A stretch of DNA of 64,000 nucleotides from Diphasiastrum complanatum (taxonomy: Eukaryota; Streptophyta; Lycopodiopsida; Lycopodiales; Lycopodiaceae): positions 9,460,481-9,524,480 of the forward strand of contig CM055100.1 of assembly GCA_029204225.1 (NCBI GenBank). Reading direction: 5' to 3'. Positions 57,801 to 64,000 of the stretch are shown one piece after another; the stretch's first letter is position 1; each line of letters begins with the position of its first letter. The position numbers were made by a program, and so were the translations under genes. The notes beneath the pieces were generated by a model that did not search any database, had not been told where the DNA came from, and was given only the letters and a program-made list of their open reading frames with translations.

Positions 57801-60800
57801 AATGTTAATAAAAAGTGGCCAGTAAATTGAGTACTGTGCCAAGTAGCTTAAATGTATAGTTATTTTAATTGGGAAACACCTTTACTTTAATCTGACATCT
57901 GATGAGGACATCAGATTTTATAAAGGTGGGGTGGATGTTGTAAAGCTACCTTTACAAGCTTTACTTCTGGCGCCATCGGCGCCAGCTATGTCCCCGGCGC
58001 CAGCAGCGCCCCTGCTGCTCCCGGCGCCGGCGCCGCTCCCGGCGCCACTGTGACCAGAATCCAGCCGGCGCCAAGTTCCTATGGCTGAAAATCTTTGATC
58101 GGTTCTAGCGGAGTCCAGAGAGCTCATATCGATGTGCAATCACCTCACACGATCTAGGCATGATTAAAGGAAGCCTGGGGATCAATAAAATCTAGAGAGA
58201 GAAAATGACTTTCTAGAAAGAGAAAATCCTAGAGAGAGAAAAACGTGCTTTACCAACTTGGGTAGAGTGCTTGGTATGAGGGGGGTGCCGAATCACACCA
58301 ATACTATAGGGGAGTGTGGGTTGCGACTCAGGGCGAGCTCCAACCAAGTCTCAGCCTCCCTTGCTGGAATGTTGTCATGGCTCTCGCCTTGGCATGCTAG
58401 CGCCCCAGAGACTAGGGTCGGTCACACACTTGAAATGTAACCTTCTCAGATTTATCAATAAAGTGGGATTTTCCTCAAACTGACTCTGATTACCTTCTGG
58501 GTTTCAGTGTTCGGTAAAAGCGCCAGTTGTAAGGCCGCTTTCAAAATTTTTAACTTGGCACATAGCTGAGGGTCGTATCCCGGGACGCCAGCGGTATGCC
58601 GTCGGGACCATTCGGTCCGTGGCGCCAGCGGTATGTTGTCGGGACCATTTGGTCCAAGAACTGGTTGTTTCCATATCTGTCGCGGCTTGTGGTTCTGAGT
58701 GTTCCTTGCATGAACGTGAATGGGTTAAGCTCTTGGGGAACGGGCTCTAACCTGTCGGCTGAGTTGGATGGCTTGCTTGGGTGGACGTTACCTGTTTATG
58801 GCTGTCCAGTCTGGCGTGGCGCCAGGTTGGCTCCCAGCGCTCGTGACGAAGCTTTCAGTTGGTTAAGTCTGATGTAAGTCAGACCGCTTGCTTGGAATGG
58901 ATGTTACTCGTTTGTAACGAAGCTTCGAGTTGGTTAAGTTTGATGTATGTCGGGCGGCTTGCTTGGAGGGAAGTCACCCACATCGGGACCCCCGATCTGG
59001 CATGGCGCCAGGTTGGATCTCAACGTTGGTTTTCGGAACTTCAAGTTGGTTAAGTCTGATCGTTGTTGGCGAGTTGGCTGCTTGTATGTCAAGTGGGTTT
59101 GGATGGCAAGAGTTGAAGGCTGGGAAGCTAAGTCGTGGTTCCCGGCTCCCTTTGGGATGCCTGCGCTACAGATTGCCTCATCTCCAGTTTTGAGAATAGT
59201 GGATCCAGATTTGCCGTTTGTCATTGACGTGAGTGATACAGCTATTGGAGCTGCTCTCTTACAGGAGGGCCAGCCCGTTGCCTTTGAAAGTAAAAAACTA
59301 ACTGATGCTTAGGTCAAGTACACTACGCAAGGAAAAGAGCTTTTTGCGATGATCCATGCTTTGAAATCCTGGAGGCATTACCTATACGGTAATAAATTCG
59401 TGGTTAATACGGATCAACAACCTTTAAAGTATTTCTGTAATCAGAATGATTCGCGAGGTCGTAAGGCCAGATAGGCAGAACTCATGCTAGAATTTGACTT
59501 TGAAGTGCGGTATATCAAAGGCTCATCTAATCAGGTGGTTGATGCACTTAGTCGAATTGGTGAAGTGAACGAACTTTCCTTCACTGAGATCAGTACAGAC
59601 TTTTATCTCTCCCTGAGAGGTCTTTATGAGAAAGACCCACATTTTGGACCAATCTGGAATAGGGTTCTAGTTGTTTCATCAAGTGGGACTGATGATCATG
59701 GTGATCAGTCTGGGGGGAAGGATATAAAGGGTACTGATGACTTCTCTATCCGTAATGGACTATTGTTCAGGAAAGGCCATAAGGCTGGCGGTTTGTTGCA
59801 TCCATTGGATATCGCTGATAAGAGATGAGATAGTATTTCCATGGATTTCGTGGTTGGGTTACCGCGGACGAATAAACAACATGATGCAATTTGGGTTGTG
59901 GTCGACCGTCTTACCAAATTGGCTATGTTTATTCCGGTAAAGCCCACCGCGAAGGCTTCTGATTTAGCTCAAATATTTGTAGAGCGTCTGTTTAGGCTTT
60001 ACAAATTACCAAGTGATATTGTGAGCGATTGCGATCCGAAGTTCACCGGTCACTTTTGGTCGGTCGTGTTTGCTAAACTAGAGACGACACTGAGGTTGTG
60101 GAATTCAAAGAAGACAAGTGTCTTATCAAAGACCCAAAGAGATCTCTTATAATCATTGCTTCGGGAACATTACGTGGTGGATTGTTCCTTATGGATACCT
60201 ATGAGCGAAGAGCTTCATCATCTTTTTGTCTTGTTGCATCAAGTTCACATTCTTTGGAGTTGGCTGAATTATGGCATGCTGGGTTTGGACATCTCAACTT
60301 TGCTAGCTTGAAGATGTTGAAGAGATTCAATATGGTTGAAGACATTCCTAATATTGAGCATCCCGAAGGAGATGTATGCGAAGGATGCATACTTGGAAAA
60401 TTTCAAAGGCAAGCTTTTCCAATTGATGAACTATCAGAGTTGATGGCAAATTTGATTTGGTTCATAGTGATGTATGGGGTCTAATAAGAACCGAATCCAT
60501 TGGAAGGTGACCTTTCAAGATTTACACGGATTTATCCTATGAAGGCTAAGGCAGAGGAAAGGAAGTCCTAACCTACTCACCGCATATTGGAGGACCTTTT
60601 TACATACTATAGCTTCCACTATTTATATTGTCATCTATTTTCAAAGTGCTCTTATACCTACCTTTTACTCTTTCGTACCATATGGATGATTTCCCAAGCC
60701 AAGCATTTTTTGTTAAGGGAGTCATAAGCTTTCTTTATCCATTAGCTAGGTGACTTCTTGTCACATTTTACGACAAACAGGGTTTATCATTGAGGTGAAT

Positions 60801-62532
60801 GCACCTGGTGTTTGGGACTGTTCATTGCCCTGTTTTTATTTGATGTGAAACAATTTGCACCTATCAAGTTGCTTTTGGAAGGAACAAGGCCAAGACTTGG
60901 TTACAGAAACGAGCTCGCGAGTTGCCGGTAATGAGAACCTCAGATCATCTTTCAAATATGACACGTACAGAGACGTGCTCTCTCCAAATTATAAGGTCAT
61001 GCTCTGCAGGAAATCGGACAAACAAGAAACTGCCAAAAACTATGGAAATACAAACAATACATTAATTGCAGAACAAGGCTGTTGAATACCTGCATTTTGA
61101 TGCAAAGATAATGGCTGATCGTATGTTGCGTTCTTCAAGAGTTGACATTATGTGTGCCATGTAGACAACCTTGACATTAGCAGGAACAAAAACGTAATTT
61201 TGTTGTAAGGACTCCACAGTCTGAAATCCTTCATAAGCCTGATAGAAAAAAGCATCTCCTCCAAACAGTTCATGTAAAGCCTTCAAATCCCCAGTCATTG
61301 TAGCTGAAAATAACAATGTCTGGCGCTTGCTAGAGATGGAACTAAGTACCACTCGCAGCTCATCCTCAAAGCCAACGTCCAAAAGCCGATCTGCCTCATC
61401 GAGTACCAGAAACTGCAATAAAATCACTACTACCAGATAATGACAATGACAGGTGAAGAGAAAATTTAGCTGCAATTCAGACTAGCACTACGAAAATTGG
61501 AGCTTGGAGGTATGTTTCCACTTCCTCATTTGAGCATATACAGATTAAATGCACGAAATTCTACTTGAATATAAATTTGAGCTCTAAATATAGACCTAAA
61601 TATTGCAGTAAAAAACTGTAACTTCAAAAACTTTTCCTCCTTACAGAAATACATGGTAAATCCAATGATTCCAATTAAAAAAAAATCTTCATTCTAACTA
61701 CATCACATAAATCCCTCCAGCTTCTACATTGAAAATATATAATTTAATGCTTACAATGAACCCCCAGAAGCCATGCACAGAATGAACCAGTAGGTAATTC
61801 TGAACTTCTAGCAGAATTACGTTTTCAAATCAACAAGAAGTAACTGATCTTATAAACAGAGGGACTAAAAGTAACAGCCAAAGTAATTGCCTTCGTTTTC
61901 GAGAATGCTGCTGCAATGTCGGGATCATGTAATAAATGCTGCTTGATCCTCCCAGGTGTTGCCACGACTACATGTGGCCGCTGCATGAGGACTTGGGCTT
62001 GGGTCGTCATGTCCATGCCTCCCACCACCACTGCGCACCTCAAATGCATTCCAGATCCAAGAGCCTTGAATTGATCACAAATTTGAAAGGCAAGCTCCCG
62101 GGTAGGGGTGAGTACCAGCGCAAAAATGCCATAAGGAACCTCTGCAAGCTTGTGCAGGATGGGCAAAGCAAAGGCTGCAGTCTTGCCACTACCAGTTTCA
62201 GCCATACCCAGAACGTTCTTGCCCTTAAGGATCTGAGGCACGCAAGCCTGCTGCACTGGTGTTGGCTTGCGCATGCCCAGCTCCTTGCAAGCTCCAACAA
62301 GCCATTCCGCAACTCCTAGTTCTTCAAACCCCATGCTAGCACGTTCAGCTGTTCCATAAAAATGAGCTTGAGCTTGTGCTTGCGCAGAGGTTTTAGCAAC
62401 AATTGAGGAATTGTTCTGTTTTTTCCTATTATTCTTCTTAGGAATCGATGAAGCTTTGGAAAAAATTTGCACTGCTTGCTCCGGATCTTCCTCCTCCTCC
62501 TCCTGCTCCTGCGCCGGGGGCATGTCCATCAT
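47114..62532 (-). CDS. RH36: DEAD-box ATP-dependent RNA helicase, Dbp8/DDX49/RH36 type, six exons
   Basis: Exons: 62532-61891, 61412-61090, 50076-49873, 49785-49704, 47476-47378, 47266-47114. Phases agree at every junction and give 500 codons plus stop, close to family length. Motifs in order: Q motif (G-F-E-E-L-G-V...P-T-P-V-Q), I (A-E-T-G-S-G-K-T), Ia (P-T-R-E-L-A), Ib (T-P-G-R), II (D-E-A-D), III (S-A-T), IV (A-I-I-F-A-S), V ([10 protein letters not shown]), VI ([10 protein letters not shown]). All catalytic residues are present. Yeast Dbp8 and relatives act in the nucleolus on small-subunit rRNA processing; the basic C-terminal tail fits. The acidic N-terminal extension (E-E-E-E-E-D) is plausible nuclear-protein composition. 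The second intron is 11 kb of retroelements, yet the frame is intact, so the gene is probably functional. Confidence 0.95.
47378..47476 (-). CDS. RH36: Helicase exon 5
   Basis: 99 bases; [10 protein letters not shown] then E-E-F-E-L-D-E-D, ending AAG|GTCGGA. The family has the same V-x-L-I-H-x-I-E pattern here. Confidence 0.92.
47477..49703 (-). other. Helicase intron 4, with a MITE-like insert
   Basis: 2,227 bp. 48762-49409 is the insert described separately; the rest is AT-rich without recognised content. Confidence 0.7.
48762..49409. mobile_element. MITE-like element with AACCGT-rich inverted ends
   Basis: The outer about 90 bp at each end are arrays of GAACCGT/ACGGTTC words in opposite orientation, each followed inward by an (AATT)n stretch (48855-48870 and 49258-49295). 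Ends read CATAGAA on the left and TTCTATG on the right. No coding sequence; a clear target duplication was not found. Confidence 0.62.
49704..49785 (-). CDS. RH36: Helicase exon 4 (motif VI)
   Basis: 82 bases; reads [19 protein letters not shown] and ends CAA|GTAAGG. Confidence 0.95.
49873..50076 (-). CDS. RH36: Helicase exon 3 (motif V)
   Basis: After TTATCTGTAG it completes an Arg codon and reads [12 protein letters not shown] through [10 protein letters not shown] to Y-D-V-P and AG|GTAGTT. Confidence 0.95.
51077..51195. repeat. Second copy of the divergent repeat pair (with 3866-3990)
   Basis: Shares CGCCCATCCAT, ACCATCAC and TGTCCCATACCA blocks in order with 3866-3990. It lies just left of the LTR remnant of element E. 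Confidence 0.5.
51838..52085 (+). repeat. (TC)n microsatellite and G run in the leader of element E
   Basis: TC repeat 51838-51898 and 14 G at 52072-52085. Element D has the same order in its leader on the opposite strand. Confidence 0.85.
52440..53296 (+). pseudogene. Element E gag
   Basis: Begins [10 protein letters not shown] and carries chromovirus capsid-like blocks (E-D-W-I-D-R-W near 52740; A-S-S-W-W-R-E-L near 52845). One TGA at 52971-52973 interrupts the same frame, which resumes to about 53290; there a frameshift leads into the zinc knuckle [14 protein letters not shown] (53348-53389). Confidence 0.85.
53300..53857 (+). pseudogene. Element E zinc knuckle and protease
   Basis: Active-site D-S-G at 53570-53578 within [10 protein letters not shown], stop at 53621-53623, then the rest of the retropepsin to [10 protein letters not shown] near 53770-53795. 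The same segments survive in element G. Confidence 0.88.
53858..54394 (+). pseudogene. Element E reverse transcriptase, C-terminal half only
   Basis: The N-terminal RT blocks and MPFGL are deleted. What remains begins near [11 protein letters not shown] and has F-L-D-G where the catalytic pair should be F-L-D-D (about 53987-53998), so the second metal-binding Asp is lost. L-Y-L-G-H and F-L-G-F follow. Confidence 0.88.
54400..55610 (+). repeat. 5' LTR of element H
   Basis: 1,211 bp. GC-rich start with many GGCGCC words (54427-54515); a 37-bp tandem pair at about 55024-55097; and three degenerate units built on AGTTGGTTAAGTCTGATG at about 55286, 55366 and 55484. Open frames here are by chance and occur in both LTRs. 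Confidence 0.95.
55613..55624 (+). other. Primer-binding site of element H
   Basis: TGGTATCAGAGC two bases after the LTR; initiator-Met tRNA complementary. Confidence 0.95.
55697..56095 (+). repeat. Five spaced stem-loop-like units in element H
   Basis: Each unit is RTGCTGC, 8-18 bases, then GGTG(T/A)AAGCACGG. The outer words GTGCT and AGCAC are complementary: 55701-55705 with 55718-55722; 55776-55780 with 55795-55799; 55857-55861 with 55877-55881 (one mismatch); 55947-55951 with 55970-55974 (one mismatch); 56064-56068 with 56082-56086. The spacing is 75-117 bases. Position just after the PBS is where retroelement packaging and dimerisation signals usually lie. Confidence 0.75.
56096..57921 (+). 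other. Non-coding interior of element H
   Basis: About 1.8 kb without a convincing reading frame or similarity. Purine-rich stretches and repeated words such as AAAGTTG are scattered without clear period. Confidence 0.7.
57922..57935 (+). other. Polypurine tract of element H
   Basis: AAAGGTGGGGTGGA immediately before the 3' LTR. Confidence 0.9.
57936..59170 (+). repeat. 3' LTR of element H
   Basis: 1,235 bp. Has an extra about 50-bp stretch near 57956-58005 and lacks one CCAACGGCG block relative to the 5' LTR, the rest differing at only a handful of bases. Confidence 0.95.
59171..59620 (+). pseudogene. Element E RNase H, continuation after H
   Basis: Picks up the frame interrupted at 54399. 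Reads [13 protein letters not shown] near 59225, [11 protein letters not shown] near 59335, V-N-T-D-Q-Q-P-L near 59405, and V-V-D-A-L-S-R-I near 59540. Stops at 59310 and 59473. Confidence 0.9.
59621..60085 (+). pseudogene. Element E integrase, zinc finger deleted and C-terminus lost
   Basis: The HHCC finger between G-L-L-F-R-K-G and L-L-H-P-L-D is missing. Catalytic core: M-D-F-V-V-G near 59840, S-D-C-D-P-K-F-T-G near 60025. It ends at about 60085 before the catalytic Glu. Confidence 0.9.
60098..60575 (+). pseudogene. Ty1/copia integrase fragment
   Basis: Reads the pre-integrase block [10 protein letters not shown] and C-E-G-C-I-L-G-K (HHCC zinc-binding) near 60270-60400. After a frame change it continues [10 protein letters not shown] near 60510-60545, the start of the copia integrase core. 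A different superfamily from E, joined to it head to tail. Confidence 0.87.
61090..61412 (-). CDS. RH36: Helicase exon 2 (motifs II-IV)
   Basis: After TTTATTGCAG reads [12 protein letters not shown], then S-A-T, then S-A-I-I-F-A-S-K-C; ends AG|GTATTC in phase 2. Confidence 0.95.
61891..62532 (-). CDS. RH36: Helicase exon 1 (214 codons, motifs Q to Ib)
   Basis: Starts M-M-D-M-P-P; the first ATG was chosen, the third codon ATG group being equally possible. Ends F-S-K-T-K at AAG|GCAATT, a GC donor; this choice joins exactly to F-L-V-L-D-E-A-D, as in relatives. The next GT would add five residues inside a conserved region. Confidence 0.93.
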
Positions 62533-62635
62533 GTTTGATTTCTTTTGGGATAGAAATTGCGATCGGATCGCAATGCTGCTACACCTTAGGCAACGCTGCA
62601 GCTCTCAGCATCACTGATCAACAACTGCAAATCTC

Positions 62636-62654
62636 AAAAACCCTAACCCTAAAC
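62636..62654 (-). promoter_or_regulatory. Telo-box motifs upstream of the helicase
   Basis: AAACCCTAACCCTAAACC lies about 105-120 bp upstream of the helicase ATG. Telo-boxes (AAACCCTAA) are known in plant promoters of ribosomal protein and ribosome-biogenesis genes, which fits a Dbp8-type helicase. Confidence 0.65.
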
Positions 62655-63159
62655 CAACATATAATAAATTTGCACTCTTTTTTTTAAGGTTTCCAACCTC
62701 AGCACAAAGCTAAAAGATAAACGTGTCACTTTAGGTGAGTTGAGTTTAAGTATAGGCCCCAAAGGAAGGCCCTGTGCCCTAAAAACTTAATGATTTTTTA
62801 TTTTATTTTTAAAAATAGCCCACGATTCACTAAAAATAAATTTAATAATTTAATTTAATGATAATTACATGATCAATATTTTTTAATAATAGTAAGCATA
62901 TTTTATAGAGTGTAATGTGTTGTTGTATGTGTCTAAAAATAATGATAATGTGTTACACATTTATACTCCTCCAATTCTTGGAGTAATAAATTCATGTGTG
63001 ATATTGTGGCTTTTAAGGTTTTACCAAAATACAGTGTGAAAAAAACATTCAAAATGTACTAGTTAATTCTTCTAGAATGTAAGTTTTATTTCTTTTATTT
63101 TTTAAAATTTTGAATGACACCAAAGCTTTTCCAAATACAGCAATCCTTATTTTTAATGA
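62655..63159. other. AT-rich stretch, no gene seen
   Basis: Upstream of the helicase gene; may include its distal promoter. Very AT-rich around 62800-62960. Confidence 0.5.
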
Positions 63160-63520
63160 TGCTTGTACCATTCAGAAAAGCAGACTTTCTATCCATTTGA
63201 TGTAGATTCCATCCGAGTAACATCGCTAAAGCAATTACCATGTGAAGTGTGTTTCACTTGGCCACAGGAGCGAAGGTCTCTTCGTAGCCAATGCCCTTAC
63301 TTACGCATAGCCTTGCATTATGTTTTGCAATGGTTCCATCGACATTGTACTTTGTCATGTATTCCCATTTGTTGTCAATGGGTCTTCTGGAAGATCCACT
63401 ATCTCCCAAGTATCATGGTGTTTGATGGAATTAATTTCCTCTTGCATTGCTTTTTGTCATATCTCTTGATCCTTGGCCTCCTCAAAGCAAGAGGGTTTAG
63501 TAGATGATATAAGGTTGCTC
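63160..63520 (-). pseudogene. Ty1/copia reverse transcriptase N-terminal fragment
   Basis: Minus strand, in shifting frames: A-M-Q-E-E-I-N-S-I-K and D-T-W-E-I-V-D-L-P near 63380-63450, N-K-W-E-Y-M-T-K-Y near 63350, Y-E-E-T-F-A-P-V-A near 63260-63280, then L-H-Q-M-D and K-S-A-F-L-N near 63165-63200. These are the canonical opening blocks of copia RT. The open plus-strand frame at 63163-63507 is its shadow. Confidence 0.85.
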
Positions 63521-64000
63521 ATAAGCGCGCGAGATTTACTTGAAACCTATCAAGTTTCATCTTTTCTCTCGTGAAACATAGTAGCTCAGAATCAAAACAC
63601 AATGTTGTGATTGTTCATATGCATATGTCAAAGTCCTCAACCCTCACCTATAAGGGCCATAAGGAACTTAAGTCATTAAAAATGATGGGAAAACTCATGA
63701 TCAAACAAAAAGGTTAAAGTATTTAGAATTAAATACCGTAGAACGGCAAAAATGAAATAAGCTACCTAAAAGCTAAGTAAAACTTAGAATAGAAAACTAA
63801 TTACTTAAAACCAACTGCCCGATTTAAGTCAAAAATTAAATATTAAACTAATTACTCAAAATCAACTGCCTGATGTAAATCACTAACTAAAATAGATCCA
63901 ATAATAGGTAATGCAGGAAGCTTTGAAGTAGCCGCTCCTGCAAACTGTGCTCGTCGAAGAATTGAAATCGCCTGTGAACGTTGTAATGCTATAGAAATAC
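63521..64000. other. No gene seen
   Basis: AT-rich. 63780-63890 has a loose duplication of ACTAATTACT...AACTGCC. Confidence 0.45.

Larger units (their letters stand above)
54400..59170 (+). mobile_element. Element H: nearly intact non-coding LTR retrotransposon (4,771 bp)
   Basis: LTRs 54400-55610 and 57936-59170 start TGTTGTAAAG and end GCGCTACA and are nearly identical apart from a small indel block near their 5' ends. A PBS (TGGTATCAGAGC) follows the left LTR at 55613 and a polypurine tract AAAGGTGGGGTGGA precedes the right one. Flanks AATTG and GATTG agree at four of five bases; excising H restores the RNase H frame of E. The 2.3-kb interior has no reading frame resembling gag or pol, so it is a LARD-type non-autonomous element needing proteins from elsewhere. 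Confidence 0.93.
51237..60085 (+). mobile_element. Element E: broken chromovirus with element H inside its RNase H
   Basis: 5' LTR remnant 51237-51462 (TGTCATGCCC..., as in D, F, G), a leader with a TC tract and G run, gag from 52440, protease, a shortened RT, RNase H interrupted at codon level by H, and an integrase ending at about 60085 where copia sequence begins. No 3' LTR remains. Stops at 52971 and 53621, a frameshift near 53290, and the loss of the RT N-terminal half make it inactive. Confidence 0.92.
50077..61089 (-). other. Helicase intron 2 (11,013 bp) packed with retroelements
   Basis: GT (61089) to AG (50077). Contains element E with nested element H and a copia fragment, all on the plus strand, i.e. 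antisense to the gene. 50077-51076 and 60576-61089 hold nothing recognised. Confidence 0.93.

Noticed and set aside
63163-63507. 114-codon plus-strand open frame
   Set aside because: Antisense shadow of a copia reverse transcriptase fragment whose motifs read on the minus strand.
1-64000. CRISPR array or prokaryotic operon
   Set aside because: Repeats present are LTRs, microsatellites and short tandem duplications; no regularly spaced identical repeats and no bacterial gene organisation.

Overview
The window is nuclear DNA of a land plant with a large, transposon-rich genome. Evidence: two host genes on the minus strand split into short exons with GT-AG (and two GC-AG) introns, TC/GA microsatellites and telo-box motifs near host 5' ends, and many Ty3/gypsy chromovirus, Tat/Athila-like and Ty1/copia remnants. 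The gene count is low and introns reach 11-19 kb, which suggests a fern, gymnosperm or other big-genome plant; the sequence does not settle which. Nothing looks bacterial, viral-episomal or organellar.

Host gene 1 (minus, about 40070 to 9671, ten proposed exons, all splice phases compatible) encodes a protein with a serine-rich N-terminal exon and a MyTH4-like domain, with no motor or RhoGAP domain visible. Its proposed 18.6-kb first intron holds a complete degenerate LTR element (D, 21911-28373) and a Tat-like pol (C, 29200-37533) whose protease is split by a second complete LTR element (B, 32828-37121). Its 5-kb fifth intron holds a deleted chromovirus (G, 15136-16513) that itself carries a solo LTR. 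Host gene 2 (minus, 62532 to 47114, six exons, 500 codons) is a complete DEAD-box RNA helicase of the Dbp8/DDX49/plant RH36 type. Its 11-kb second intron contains a chromovirus (E, 51237 to about 60085) into whose RNase H an almost intact non-coding LTR element (H, 54400-59170) has jumped.

Layout: 1-3090 chromovirus pol remnant (A, same family as B); 3091-9670 patchwork of repeats (F, a relative of D with a foreign insert; copia gag remnant; a 44-bp-arm inverted repeat; an LTR with its polypurine tract); 9671-40070 host gene 1 with its nested introns; 40100-47113 tandem repeats, then about 6.5 kb with no gene I recognise; 47114-62532 host gene 2; 62636-62654 telo-boxes upstream of it; 63160-63520 copia reverse transcriptase remnant.

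The elements fall into families. A and B are one chromovirus family. D, E, F and G share another LTR (starting TGTCATGCCC), E and G keeping protein-coding parts while D and F carry long shared non-coding interiors. H is a separate non-coding element with its own PBS, polypurine tract and five repeated stem-loop-like units. The least ordinary signals are the motor-less MyTH4 gene with its giant intron, the structured non-coding element H, the in-frame deletion in B, and the foldback at 7967-8089.
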